Position numbers and translations under genes: made by a program. A stretch of DNA of 64,000 bases from Chloroflexi bacterium HGW-Chloroflexi-10 (GTDB lineage: Bacteria; Chloroflexota; Anaerolineae; Anaerolineales; Anaerolineaceae): the NCBI GenBank assembly GCA_002840755.1, contig PHBZ01000009.1:62001-126000 (forward strand). Direction: 5' to 3'. How positions within the stretch are numbered: the stretch's first letter is position 1; every line of letters starts with the position of its first letter. The notes beneath the pieces are model-generated. The model was not told where the DNA came from and searched no databases. It saw nothing but the letters and a program-made list of their open reading frames with translations. This document shows, in pieces, positions 35,234 to 44,085 of the stretch.

Positions 35234-37026
35234 GCGCTGACCCCTTCCATGGGAAATAACGAACTTGTCTTTCGAATTGATACTGTTTGAGTTGACTGTG
35301 ATGTTTGTTGGACTAAAACTTTTTCAATAATTTGCTGCCAACCCATGGCCAGGTATTGGTACTCACGTGTTTGAGCTTTTACTTGCCCTTCCTGCCCCAT
35401 ATGAACACGTATCTCATGATCCATAATTAATTGGCGTAAATACGTATGCCACTCTGTGGGTGACCGTGCAATCAAGCCACCTTTATTCCATTCTTCATAA
35501 GCGGGAATATCAGAGGCGATCCAGGGTAACCCTTTCACTCCAGCTTCTACCAATACCCGATCCGATAATTTGTTATTGTAAGGAATTTTTCGATTAGGGG
35601 CCAACAATATATCCAATTGGCCCAGCAAATAGGGATATTCATCGCTGCCTACCATCGGCAAATACATGCGCCGATTTGCCGGTAAGGCATCGAACAATCG
35701 ATAAGCCTGTGGGTTGCCAATAACCACCATTTGTGTTTCAGGAAACTCGCGCATAACCCGTAAAATCACACGCCGAATTTCAAAAAGGTCTTCCAATTGT
35801 CCACTTGCGCCTAACCAGCCCAGATTAACGGCCTGACGCGGCCCGGATGGTTTTGACCATAAGCGGTTGATGCGCGACCATCCCTCCGGCAGGTAGAATA
35901 CCCGATGCCCGGCTGCTTTTAACATCTCACCCATATGCCGTGAAGGTACCGTTATCGCTTTTGCCAATAACAAGGCGGTTGCATAAGCGCGGCCCCGCTT
36001 GGGGTCACCCAGGCCTTTCTGGTTATATTCCGGGTGTGTAACCGGCATTTCTTCAAAATCATCATCCAAGTCAAGAATCACTGGAACTCCAGCTGCATGG
36101 GCTGCCGCTAGATTTTCCATCATTTGGGGATTGAGGTGAGGGTTACTGGCGATCATAACATCGGCAACTGCGTCAGCTTCCGGTTTAAATTGATTGGAGA
36201 TCTTTACTTTACAGCCCAACTGCTTCAAACCGGTTACCAGCATGGCTATTCTTGCCGGAATTTCATACATATCAGGTACCAGAACCAATACACGTCCGGT
36301 AAATCGGATTTGTGTCTCTGCCGGTACTTCCGGTTTTACCACTGGCTCTAGATTTTCCGGGCTTTTCGCCTGAGCAACGGCTTGTGATTTTTGGCTCTCT
36401 AACTGTATTGCTATATTTATCTGCAAATTCTGTAAGGCTTTAGCCAGATCACCACGCCCATCTGCGCGTGCCTGGCGAATATTAATCTCGATCAATGCTG
36501 GCAACAGATTATCAATATCATCCAGATGCTCAGCCACCATTTGTGCCGGGCTGGTACTCTGCAAAATATCTTGTAACAGGGAGGCGGCGCGTACCATTTC
36601 TTTTTCAGTAATGGGGACTTTTCGACCAGTTAATCGCATTAACAAACGCGCTAATGCTTCCGGATCGGTAGGCACCGGTTCGGGCTGCACTTCAGTATCT
36701 TCTGATTGAGCCAGCAAAACCTGTTGTTCGATTTCCTTATTCTCCGGATCCAATTCCAACGCATGCCGGTAAAGTTTCTCAGCTGTCTTACTATCACCAC
36801 TGGCTAAATATAAATTTCCCAGGACAAGTAATACTTCCTCATCATCCGGGTAATCACGCAAAATTTCAGCATAAGCATCCACCGCTTCTTCCAAGCGATT
36901 GGCATTCATATGTGAGCGTGCCATAATTTTGCGTACTTTTATATCAGTGCTTTGCGATAGCGTCATTTCTTTCATTGATTCGCCAATTACTTCTTTCTTC
37001 AGGAACATCATACACGAGGTGCACAT
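35230..37026 (-). CDS. TPR-repeat glycosyltransferase-like protein
   Basis: Two parts. The N-terminal 110 residues are tetratricopeptide repeats (ANRLEEAVDAYAEILRDYPDDEEVLLVLGNLYLASGDSKTAEKLYRHALELDPENKE). A helical linker follows to about residue 235, then a GT-B lobe pair (RVLVLVPDMYEIPARIAMLVTGLKQLGCKV, LDDDFEEMP, NLGWLGASGQLEDLFEIRRVILRVMREFPETQMVVIG, and the end KIPYNNKLSDRVLVEAGVKGLPWIASD). TPR-linked transferases often glycosylate proteins, so a surface or flagellar protein is a reasonable target, by inference only. The ATG at 37026 has no strong ribosome site; internal ATGs at 37008 and 36975 are alternatives. Confidence 0.72.
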   Translation of the reverse strand: MCTSCMMFLKKEVIGESMKEMTLSQSTDIKVRKIMARSHMNANRLEEAVDAYAEILRDYPDDEEVLLVLGNLYLASGDSKTAEKLYRHALELDPENKEIEQQVLLAQSEDTEVQPEPVPTDPEALARLLMRLTGRKVPITEKEMVRAASLLQDILQSTSPAQMVAEHLDDIDNLLPALIEINIRQARADGRGDLAKALQNLQINIAIQLESQKSQAVAQAKSPENLEPVVKPEVPAETQIRFTGRVLVLVPDMYEIPARIAMLVTGLKQLGCKVKISNQFKPEADAVADVMIASNPHLNPQMMENLAAAHAAGVPVILDLDDDFEEMPVTHPEYNQKGLGDPKRGRAYATALLLAKAITVPSRHMGEMLKAAGHRVFYLPEGWSRINRLWSKPSGPRQAVNLGWLGASGQLEDLFEIRRVILRVMREFPETQMVVIGNPQAYRLFDALPANRRMYLPMVGSDEYPYLLGQLDILLAPNRKIPYNNKLSDRVLVEAGVKGLPWIASDIPAYEEWNKGGLIARSPTEWHTYLRQLIMDHEIRVHMGQEGQVKAQTREYQYLAMGWQQIIEKVLVQQTSQSTQTVSIRKTSSLFPMEGVSA

Positions 37027-37307
37027 ATAAATTTAAGCGATTTCGCATTTTTTTGCCGTAAAAGCACTCTGAAAATACCGTAAAGTTTGGATAAACATTC
37101 TCTGGCTAACTATACAAATTATAAGTAAACCTGATTCTTCCTCCAACTTTACTATAAACCATTATTCTCAAACTGCAAATTTTGAATGTCAGCTTCGTAG
37201 ATATTAATACTAAAATTATAATAATAAATACAATACTGTATTGTACATTGTGTATTTTTTCTGCATGATAGGATAATCCAGGTTATCGATACTTTTCTCA
37301 AAAATAC
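37027..37307. other. Divergent AT-rich intergenic region
   Basis: The gap of 523 bases between the TPR gene and the PilZ gene is AT-rich. Apart from the TATAAT and small frame listed separately, I see no gene. A TAAAGTTT at 37080 resembles the sigma-28 -35 but has no matching -10. Confidence 0.35.
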
Positions 37308-37313
37308 TATAAT
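37308..37313 (+). promoter_or_regulatory. Candidate -10 element ahead of a very small frame
   Basis: A perfect TATAAT, with no recognisable -35 at normal spacing. It would start near 37320. A 5-bp hairpin (CTGAG-CAT-CTCAG, 37322-37334) lies directly before the AGGAGG that follows. Confidence 0.35.
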
Positions 37314-37346
37314 CCCATACCCTGAGCATCTCAGAGGAGGAACCAC

Positions 37347-37394
37347 ATGGTCGGTGACGATCCCGGTATAACCAGCATTTCATTTTTAGTTTAA
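37347..37394 (+). CDS. Very small reading frame with a perfect ribosome site
   Basis: A frame of 15 residues (MVGDDPGITSISFLV) preceded by AGAGGAGG seven bases before the ATG, which is the strongest ribosome site for hundreds of bases around. A TATAAT lies 34 bases upstream. It could be a leader peptide, a tiny protein, or a remnant of a longer gene whose downstream part has decayed. It lies 156 bases before the PilZ start. The peptide matches nothing I know. Confidence 0.3.
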   Translation: MVGDDPGITSISFLV

Positions 37395-37549
37395 CAATAT
37401 ATATTTCATCTGGGGATAAAGGAAAGGTTGATTAAAGCAGCCTGTTTTTATAAATAAAAATCAGATAAATCCGTTCTAATTTCCATCCATTTCTTCAAGA
37501 ATGCGCTATACTATGGAGAGGCAACCTGGTAAGATGGGAGTAATTAATA

Positions 37550-38419
37550 TTGGTCACCCAAGAAGAAATCATCCGGCAATTTCGTAAAATCGCTCAAAAC
37601 AACCAATATATTCGCTTATTAAACATCTACAAAGGATTACCGATCAATAATGAAGCTACGATCGTCAAGATCGAAAGCACTTATATTGAGGTGGAAACAG
37701 ACCGATACCAAACTGTTTGTCTGTTTTTGGACCGCGAAACATTTATCCAGAGTCACCACCTGGATCAAACTATTAAGGCGCGTATCTACAAAGTAGATCC
37801 TCAGCATACCCGTGCTATTTTATATGGTTTTGAATCCATACCGAGTGGGATTGGCGACCGTACCCAGGTACGGGTTGAACCCGATGAGCCAATTTTAGGC
37901 ATAGTACAGGTCAAGGATGCCATGTCAACCATCCAGGGAAACCTTGCAGATATTTCTCAAAACGGAGTCGGGTTCTTTATTGACCGAAATTCTTTTTCAC
38001 CACGTCACTTGCGCATTGGTTCTGAAATCACAATTTCTTTTAAACTCCCTGAAGGTAATTTCTCTGAGAAAAAAAACTCAGCCACGCTGGATAGTGGATC
38101 AGATCCAATGGCCCGTTTCAGCCGTGAACAGATACGTGTATCCCAGGTGGTGCAAAACCGGGACGACAACCGACCAAAAACAACTTCTGGTCTAAAAATA
38201 GCGCCCTTCAATCTTCAGATTCGCGGTCAAATTGTAAATGTACGTCCATCATTATCCTCTAACCTTTATCGTATTGGTGTGAGGTTGTTTAATGATGAAC
38301 AATCAAAAATTATCCTATCGAATTTTATTTCTTTGCGACAGTCCGAAATTATTCGCGAATTAAAAACAAGGTACGACGCCATCACCAAATTCAACCAGCA
38401 GGATCAACCCTCTCCCTGA
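37550..38419 (+). CDS. PilZ-domain protein (possible c-di-GMP receptor)
   Basis: The start is TTG, 9 bases behind GGGAG. The N-terminal 100 residues are a beta-rich domain similar to the YcgR N-terminal domain (NEATIVKIESTYIEVETDRYQTVCLFLDRETFI). The PilZ domain then has DRTQVRVEPDEPILGIV in place of the usual RxxxR start, and LADISQNGVGFFID for the D-x-SxxG motif. The loop between strands contains a long insertion (about residues 175-225, charged). The RxxxR of classical PilZ is only partial (R-T-Q-V-R), which is RxxxR in spacing. YcgR-like proteins brake flagellar motors in response to c-di-GMP. It overlaps the next gene's end by 16 bases. Confidence 0.78.
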   Translation: MVTQEEIIRQFRKIAQNNQYIRLLNIYKGLPINNEATIVKIESTYIEVETDRYQTVCLFLDRETFIQSHHLDQTIKARIYKVDPQHTRAILYGFESIPSGIGDRTQVRVEPDEPILGIVQVKDAMSTIQGNLADISQNGVGFFIDRNSFSPRHLRIGSEITISFKLPEGNFSEKKNSATLDSGSDPMARFSREQIRVSQVVQNRDDNRPKTTSGLKIAPFNLQIRGQIVNVRPSLSSNLYRIGVRLFNDEQSKIILSNFISLRQSEIIRELKTRYDAITKFNQQDQPSP

Positions 38420-39315
38420 TTCGCTTCATGTTGAATCGAATCAAAAAAACTTAATTGTTTTGCTGGTGGCAAGGCATGATAAATGGGTACCTTAATGGCG
38501 ATGCCCACCTGTTGGCAGAGTTTTTCATATTGCTCACATAACTGGTTCGCTTGATTCGCCGGGCAAATGTAATCATTGCGAAAACGATTATGATGTTGTT
38601 GGCGGACTCCGGGAAACAATTCATCCAACTTACGGTAATAATATTCCTGTTGGCCTTTGCGTTGCGTCATCCCAAAACTGGCAATGATGTAGCTCGCACC
38701 TGCATCTCTGGCGCGATAAACAATTTCGCGAATATTATCCCAGTTATCTTCTATAAACGGAAGAACCGGCATTAAAGAAATACCTGTTCTGAGACCGCGC
38801 CGGGCGAATTTTTCCATAGCAGCGTAGCGGGATGAAACCAGCGGAGCACCTGGTTCTACTTTTTTCCCTAGATTATCATCATGCGTGGTAATGGTAAATG
38901 TGACCAGCGCCTGAGTTTTTTGGTCAATTTCCTGCAAAATTTCCATATCCCGCACTACAAGATCGCTTTTGGTAAGCACATGCACAGGGAAACCGAATTG
39001 AGAAATAATCTTCAATGCCCGCCCCAAAAGATTGTATTTCTTTTCAACGGGAGAATATGGATCATTCATCGAACCCGTGCCAATCGTACCCTTTGTCCGT
39101 TTTCCGGCCAATTCTTTGGGCAACAATTCCAACGCGTTGGTTTTCACCAGTACATCAGCGAAATTCTCGATTTGATAACACTCGCTGCGCGAATCACAGT
39201 ATATGCACTGGTGTGGGCAGCCCCGATACAGATTCATGGTGTACTGAATACCAAACCAGGGATCCGGTCCCTTGCTATGTGAAAGCAGTTGTTTGGCTTG
39301 AATTTCTTTGATCAT
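38404..39315 (-). CDS. SPL-family radical SAM protein
   Basis: Radical SAM protein of the family annotated as spore photolyase-like (SplB-like), which in non-sporulating bacteria has unknown roles. The ATG at 39315 (MIKEIQAKQLL) follows AGGAACAC and matches the usual start; the frame could begin 27 bases upstream. The Fe-S motif is CPHQCIYC in NLYRGCPHQCIYCDSRSECY. Other conserved parts are GTIGTGSMNDPYSPVEKKY, VHVLTKSDLVVRD and TITTHDDNLGKKVEPGAP. Length (303 residues) is normal. Confidence 0.85.
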   Translation of the reverse strand: MIKEIQAKQLLSHSKGPDPWFGIQYTMNLYRGCPHQCIYCDSRSECYQIENFADVLVKTNALELLPKELAGKRTKGTIGTGSMNDPYSPVEKKYNLLGRALKIISQFGFPVHVLTKSDLVVRDMEILQEIDQKTQALVTFTITTHDDNLGKKVEPGAPLVSSRYAAMEKFARRGLRTGISLMPVLPFIEDNWDNIREIVYRARDAGASYIIASFGMTQRKGQQEYYYRKLDELFPGVRQQHHNRFRNDYICPANQANQLCEQYEKLCQQVGIAIKVPIYHALPPAKQLSFFDSIQHEANQGEG

Positions 39316-39364
39316 CCTGTGTTCCTGTTTGGATAATACCATATCCGCAACAAGAACACAAGTT

Positions 39365-40411
39365 CTATTTTGTTCCGTTTTTCACGGCAATGATTTCTGC
39401 GATGATCGCCAAAGCGATTTCCTCTGCACCACGTGCGCCTATATCCAATCCAACCGGTGAATGAATCCGCTGGAGGGATTCTTCGGGCACTCCCATTTCC
39501 CTCAAATCACGCAGATGATTTTCAAAAGTCTTACGGGAGCCCAATGCGCCAATATAGCGTACCGGACTGGCACAACCAGCCGCCAGGGCAGGAACGTCCA
39601 GCTTATCATCATGTGAAATGACCACCAGGAACGTACCCTCATTTAATCCCAACCGCTGTAAAGCTTCCTCTGGCCAATCCTGCACTAATTCAACCACATG
39701 TGGGAAGCGCTCCCGATTGCTAAATCCCTTGCGCGGATCAACCAAAATAGTATGAAAACCTAAAGTATTTGCAAATTGGATCAAAGGAATGGCTATATGC
39801 ACAGCCCCCACCACAATCAACCGCAGTGACGGTGGAAACACATCATAGAATAACTCATTTTCCTCCCCGGTAGAGAACACTTTCTGACGCAGACTTTGCT
39901 GGTTGGAGAGAACCTCCGGCAACGTTGCCAGCATGGTATTTTGTATTTCTGTTGAGGAAAAATCACCTACGAGGCGGCCACCCGGATAGGCTTGCAAATG
40001 CTCTCCGCACATTGGCCCGGTAATAACCGAAACAATACAAGTCAGACGCTCCGCTCCTAAATCTTGTTCCAAGCGGTAATAGTCTTCGGCAGCCAGAGGT
40101 GTCACTAAGACCTCTATCGTACCTCCGCACGCCAGACCGATACTGAAAGCCTGATCCTGACTGATGCCATAAGTTAATAATTTCGCCTGGCCGTTATTAA
40201 TTATTTGCAAAGCTTCGGCAACCACAGCACTTTCCACACAACCACCGCTCACCGAGCCGATCATCATTCCATCCTGATTTACCGCCATTTTTGCACCCAG
40301 CCCGCGGGGAGCCGAACCATAAACTTTTACCACGGTTGCCAGTGCAACTTTTTTACCTTCCGAAAACCATTGATTTAGTGTAGAAAGTAATTCGCGCATT
40401 TTTTGCCTCAC
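39365..40411 (-). CDS. XdhC/CoxI-family molybdoenzyme maturation protein
   Basis: Proteins of this family bind molybdenum cofactor, add the sulfido ligand and insert it into xanthine dehydrogenase-type enzymes. The N-terminal domain shows ATVVKVYGSAPRGLGAKMAVNQDGMMIGSVSGGCVESAV; the C-terminal Rossmann domain begins RLIVVGAVHIAIPL and ends with the PVGLDIGARGAEEIALAIIAEIIAVK motif. Length 348 residues, both domains present. No molybdoenzyme is in the window. It lies 19 bases behind the ABC ATPase gene, in the same direction. Confidence 0.88.
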   Translation of the reverse strand: MRQKMRELLSTLNQWFSEGKKVALATVVKVYGSAPRGLGAKMAVNQDGMMIGSVSGGCVESAVVAEALQIINNGQAKLLTYGISQDQAFSIGLACGGTIEVLVTPLAAEDYYRLEQDLGAERLTCIVSVITGPMCGEHLQAYPGGRLVGDFSSTEIQNTMLATLPEVLSNQQSLRQKVFSTGEENELFYDVFPPSLRLIVVGAVHIAIPLIQFANTLGFHTILVDPRKGFSNRERFPHVVELVQDWPEEALQRLGLNEGTFLVVISHDDKLDVPALAAGCASPVRYIGALGSRKTFENHLRDLREMGVPEESLQRIHSPVGLDIGARGAEEIALAIIAEIIAVKNGTK

Positions 40412-40429
40412 AGTCGTCCAAACTCACAT

Positions 40430-41215
40430 TTAATTCATTGAACGCAACAAGGTAACCAGATGGTCCTGAACCAATACAACTTCTACATTTGTCTGGTAAG
40501 TTGCACTCAATTTTTCACTGGTAAATACATCCCGCAATGTACCTGCATCCAAAACTGCACCCGACCGAATCAAAATCAGGTGATCAGCAATCATTGCAGC
40601 TGCATCAGGATCGTGGGTGCTAAAAACTATGGTTACCCCTTGTTGGGCAAGTTGCCGCAAAACCAACAACAAACGTCCTTTATTACTGAGGTCAAGATGT
40701 GAAGTAGGTTCATCCAGTAACAAGAGTTGTGGTTTTTGCACCAATGCCCTTGCCAAAACAACCAATTGTTGTTCACCCCCGCTCAATTCATTTACCGCAC
40801 GATCTTGCAACTCGGTTAATTGCAATTGGACTAATACTGTGCGGACCAGTTCCACATCCTCTGTTTGCGGCATATCCAGAAAGCCTAATTGCGGCGTACG
40901 TCCCAATAAAACATATTCTAAAACCGAGAAATTAAACGGTACAACTTCCGATTGAGGTACCAGGGCGACTACCTGGGATAATTCCCGCCGTGTATATATC
41001 GTCTGGTTTTTCCCTGCGATAAAGATTTCACCGCTTTCAGGGCTAAGCAACCCGAGGATGGTATGTAGCAATGTAGTCTTACCGGTCCCATTAGGGCCTA
41101 ATATAGCCGTAATGCTGCCTCTTGCAATATTCAAAGAAAGATCATTCAGGATGATCTTTCCAGGGTCATAACCGAAGCGCACATGATGTAATGCCAACAT
41201 GAAGTCTGTTTTCAT
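40430..41215 (-). CDS. ABC importer ATP-binding protein (FecE/BtuD-type)
   Basis: ATPase subunit of a metal-chelate type importer. Walker A is GPNGTGKTTLL, the Q-loop VPQSEV, the signature LSGGEQQLVVLARAL, Walker B LLLLDEPTSHLD, and the H-loop His in STHDPD. Length 261 residues. It overlaps the permease gene by four bases. Its neighbour XdhC suggests that the substrate could be molybdate or tungstate, as in the MolABC systems of the same fold; iron-chelate or cobalamin is equally allowed by the sequence. Confidence 0.92.
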   Translation of the reverse strand: MKTDFMLALHHVRFGYDPGKIILNDLSLNIARGSITAILGPNGTGKTTLLHTILGLLSPESGEIFIAGKNQTIYTRRELSQVVALVPQSEVVPFNFSVLEYVLLGRTPQLGFLDMPQTEDVELVRTVLVQLQLTELQDRAVNELSGGEQQLVVLARALVQKPQLLLLDEPTSHLDLSNKGRLLLVLRQLAQQGVTIVFSTHDPDAAAMIADHLILIRSGAVLDAGTLRDVFTSEKLSATYQTNVEVVLVQDHLVTLLRSMN

Positions 41216-42219
41216 CTTAACTTTATCCTGGAGCGATTCATCACCAAAACAAAAAGGAGTGCGCCAATGAATGAAGTTAAAATCCCCAAAGGAATCTCAC
41301 CAGCCAGTAAAGTGCGTGCCAGATTATCACATATTACTGCAAAGACAGCGCCTAACAACATGGATCCTGGTAAGGCAAATTGTCCATTCGGTCCGAATAT
41401 GTGGCGGGCGGCCAGTGGAATGATCAAACCAACCCAGCCAATAATTCCTGAAACAGCCGTCAGTACCGCAGTTGCTGAAACTGCTGAAACAAGCAATAGA
41501 AGCCTTTCTCGATTGGTCTCAGCACCCAAAGAAAAGGAAGTATCTTCTCCCAATGAAAGCACGTTCAAACGCCAGCGCATCAAGTAAACCACCAACAGAC
41601 CGGGAACAACCACCGGCAAATAATACAACACATCCCGCCAGGTAACACTCCATAACCCACCCAGCAGCCAGAATGTAATTTCCTGCAATTGAGTTAGCGG
41701 ATCAGCCAGATATTTAAGGACTCCCAACCCCGAAGAAAATAATGCCGAGACAACAATTCCCGAAAGAATCAAGCGCAAAACCCATCCGCCGAAACGTAAA
41801 GATTTAGCCAGTAGAAAAGATATCCCCAAACCAAATAAAGCAAAAAAAGAAGCGGATAATTCCACTGCCAGAGGAGAAGCGCCAAACCAAAGAATAGCCA
41901 CTGCTGCACCGAAAGCTGCGCCCTGAGAAACCCCCAAAAATCCCGGCTCCACAATTGGATTGCGAAAAATCATTTGCAGCACCGTCCCACAGGCTGCCAG
42001 AGTAGCGCCCAACAAAGCGGCGGTTAAAATACGCGGCATACGCAAAGACCATACCAGGCGCTGCGCTAAAGTATCTTCCCATAACAGCTGCAATGGCATA
42101 AAAAATGGTTTGGGGTAACGTCCCACAAAAATAGATATTGCTACAATTGCAATGAGCAATGCCAGTAAAAACCATAAAGTCTTACGCCGTTGACGCCACA
42201 AACCATTCATTGTTTCCAT
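41212..42219 (-). CDS. ABC importer permease (FecCD/BtuC-type)
   Basis: A permease of 335 residues with ten predicted helices. Family marks include LVWSLRMPRILTAALLGATLAACGTVLQMIFRNPIVEPGFLGVSQGAAFGAAVAIL, and near the end SGIIGWVGLIIPLAARHIFGPNGQFALPGSMLLGAVFAVICDNLAR with EIPLGILTSFIGALLFVLVM. Only one permease gene is present, so the transporter is probably a homodimer in the membrane. Confidence 0.93.
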   Translation of the reverse strand: METMNGLWRQRRKTLWFLLALLIAIVAISIFVGRYPKPFFMPLQLLWEDTLAQRLVWSLRMPRILTAALLGATLAACGTVLQMIFRNPIVEPGFLGVSQGAAFGAAVAILWFGASPLAVELSASFFALFGLGISFLLAKSLRFGGWVLRLILSGIVVSALFSSGLGVLKYLADPLTQLQEITFWLLGGLWSVTWRDVLYYLPVVVPGLLVVYLMRWRLNVLSLGEDTSFSLGAETNRERLLLLVSAVSATAVLTAVSGIIGWVGLIIPLAARHIFGPNGQFALPGSMLLGAVFAVICDNLARTLLAGEIPLGILTSFIGALLFVLVMNRSRIKLR

Positions 42220-42283
42220 GACACTATCTTATCACCTGCTATAGAAATTGGAGAACCGTTCCAGAAATTGATTCCCGAAAACA

Positions 42284-42315
42284 AAGCCGGTTGACATTGA
42301 TCAATCAACCGGCTT
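42284..42315 (-). terminator. Terminator between the binding-protein gene and the permease gene
   Basis: An 11-bp perfect stem (AAGCCGGTTGA / TCAACCGGCTT) with a 10-base loop, followed on the minus strand by TTTGTTTTC. It lies just after the binding-protein stop codon and should reduce transcription into the permease and ATPase genes, giving more binding protein than transporter. Confidence 0.75.
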
Positions 42316-42334
42316 GGATATTTTACCGCGAAAT

Positions 42335-43495
42335 TTACTTCAATTCATCCAGTTTTGGCAGCACAGACTCTTCAATTGCCTGATCAGACAAACCAAATGC
42401 CACCCGATAGAAATCCTTAACCTGAGCAATTAAATCCAATTCTTTAGCACGTTCCGGTTGGATGATTTTTACAAGCCATTGCTCACCCAATATCCAACGC
42501 GGATCAATCAGATCCCAACTGGCAAAATCAGCCGGGTAACCATAAATTTGTCCTGTCTTAGCAGCTTGCAGATCCTGCCACAAAGGGCTTTCCATAAGCG
42601 TTTGCGCTACTGTGTTGGAATCACCACCATAGTGCACCACAAAGACCATCTCCGGATCCCAGGCAGCAATTTGCTCCAAACTCACCTGAATCCAACCATC
42701 CGCACCACCATCCGCATCCAACCAAACCGGATTAGCTCCGGCATTTTGGATCATGGTGGTTTGCAGATAAGCAGCCGGCGGTACGGTAAAGGTAACATCA
42801 CTACCATCTTCAGTATATTGCAACACCAACACAGATGGTTTTTCCTCCGCACTTAACCCTGCAACCATTTTAGCAACCATATCTTGCTGCGACTGATAAA
42901 ATGCGACCAATTCATCTGCCCGTGGCTGATTGCCCAATACAATCCCTAAAGCCTGTAAATCTGCATAAAATGCTTCCGGAGTCTCCAGATTTAATCCCAT
43001 TACGGGGATATTGATTTCTTCCAATGTTGCGCCTAATTTTCCCAATGATATATTCTTTAGAATAACCAAATCGGGATTATGCGGGGCAATCTGCTCCGGA
43101 CCTGAATCAAGATCCAGAAACGTTTTCACCTGCACCTTCGGGTCTACCAACTCCAAAAAAGCCTGGGTATCAAAACCACGAACTTCCAGAGCAATCAGTT
43201 TGGAAGCAATTTCCGGAAACATATACAATGTATCCAATACATATGGGGTCGCTTTTCCTGCTACTACAATACGTTGGGGAATACCCGGTAAATTCACCTG
43301 TTTTCCAGTACCATCCACAAAACTTAGTGAACTGAGGTCAGGTGCAATCGTATTTTCAACAACCTCTGAAACCGATTCGGTATTCGCCGGTTCAGCAATT
43401 ATCTCAGCAGGCGTAGCTGGCGCAGGTACACAAGCCGCTACAAAAATAACGGCCAACAATGTCAATAAAACTAAAAATTTTCTCACAGGATTCAT
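42335..43495 (-). CDS. Metal/chelate-type ABC substrate-binding lipoprotein
   Basis: Binding protein of the cluster with BtuF/FecB fold. A lipoprotein signal (VAAC at about residues 19-22) is followed by an Ala/Pro-rich spacer. The Fe-chelate family entry is VDGTGKQVNLPGIPQRIVVAGKATPYVLDTLYMF, with LVILKNISLGKLGATLEEINIPVMGLNLETPE later. The second lobe (SVLVLQYTEDGSDVTFTVPPAAYLQTTMIQNAG) and the end IDPRWILGEQWLVKIIQPER are typical of the molybdate/tungstate and heme/vitamin B12 type alike. Substrate not determined. Confidence 0.88.
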   Translation of the reverse strand: MNPVRKFLVLLTLLAVIFVAACVPAPATPAEIIAEPANTESVSEVVENTIAPDLSSLSFVDGTGKQVNLPGIPQRIVVAGKATPYVLDTLYMFPEIASKLIALEVRGFDTQAFLELVDPKVQVKTFLDLDSGPEQIAPHNPDLVILKNISLGKLGATLEEINIPVMGLNLETPEAFYADLQALGIVLGNQPRADELVAFYQSQQDMVAKMVAGLSAEEKPSVLVLQYTEDGSDVTFTVPPAAYLQTTMIQNAGANPVWLDADGGADGWIQVSLEQIAAWDPEMVFVVHYGGDSNTVAQTLMESPLWQDLQAAKTGQIYGYPADFASWDLIDPRWILGEQWLVKIIQPERAKELDLIAQVKDFYRVAFGLSDQAIEESVLPKLDELK

Positions 43496-43581
43496 CTTTC
43501 TTTTTCCTTTTCCGAATTTGATATTTTAAACGGACGGCTTACTCATAGAACCGGGTACAATGCTTAATGACAAGTAATCTG

Positions 43582-43615
43582 CTATTCATAAATTATATAC
43601 TCATTTATTGAATAG
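43582..43615. promoter_or_regulatory. Imperfect dyad over the -10 of the binding-protein promoter
   Basis: CTATTCATAAAT (43582-43593) and ATTTATTGAATAG (43603-43615) are complementary over 12 positions with one extra base. The center carries TATAAT on the minus strand (43592-43597), the best -10 for the importer. A dyad across the -10 is a typical repressor operator. No upstream -35 of quality is seen, and the dyad does not match a Fur box closely. Confidence 0.5.
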
Positions 43616-43806
43616 TAACAGGTAAATGACAGATCTAATATTGCATCATTTCTATTAATGCATTATGTCTTGAATATAAACAAAAATGTCCACCTTACAA
43701 AATTATCAGGAAAGTTGCACCGATTATTGCCTATAATATTTACAGAAGAACGGGTGTACTTTTACAGAAACGCCTTCAAAATTGAAATGGAAAGAGATTG
43801 GCAATT
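43616..43806. other. Rest of the divergent gap before the small membrane protein
   Basis: AT-rich, no gene seen. A TATAAT (43732-43737) lies 60-70 bases before the small membrane protein on the plus strand, without a good -35. Confidence 0.3.
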
Positions 43807-44085
43807 ATGGGTTTACTCTCCTGGACAATAATTGGTATGCTTATCGGTTGGTTTTCCAACCAAATCAACAAATCCCCCTTGAAATCAATTCAATACGAAC
43901 GCCTTCTTGCCGGATTGGCCGGCGGATTAACCGGAGGCTTATTAACAAATGTGTTTTATCCTCCAGGCGGCCTGCACATTGATTTCCGTTGGCAAAGCAC
44001 TTTATTCTCACTAGTCGGCGCATTGTTCATGGTTCTGGTTTATTTTTTAATTTACCGGCGTCAACCCCGGCGTAATTACTATTGA
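43807..44085 (+). CDS. GlsB/YeaQ/YmgE-like small membrane protein
   Basis: About 92 residues with three hydrophobic stretches, Gly-rich (LLAGLAGGLTGGLLTNVF). The pattern of helices and the opening GLLSWTIIGMLIGWFSNQI fit the GlsB/YeaQ/YmgE family (transglycosylase-associated), which is induced by stress in many bacteria but of unknown function. The ATG at 43807 is 10 bases behind AGAG; a TTG at 43798 with GGA six bases before it is equally possible. It overlaps the convergent kinase gene by 7 bases. Confidence 0.65.
   Translation: MGLLSWTIIGMLIGWFSNQINKSPLKSIQYERLLAGLAGGLTGGLLTNVFYPPGGLHIDFRWQSTLFSLVGALFMVLVYFLIYRRQPRRNYY

Noticed and set aside
37314..37350. Possible riboswitch before the small frame and PilZ gene
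   Set aside because: The hairpin is only 5 bp and does not match the GEMM or any riboswitch core I know.
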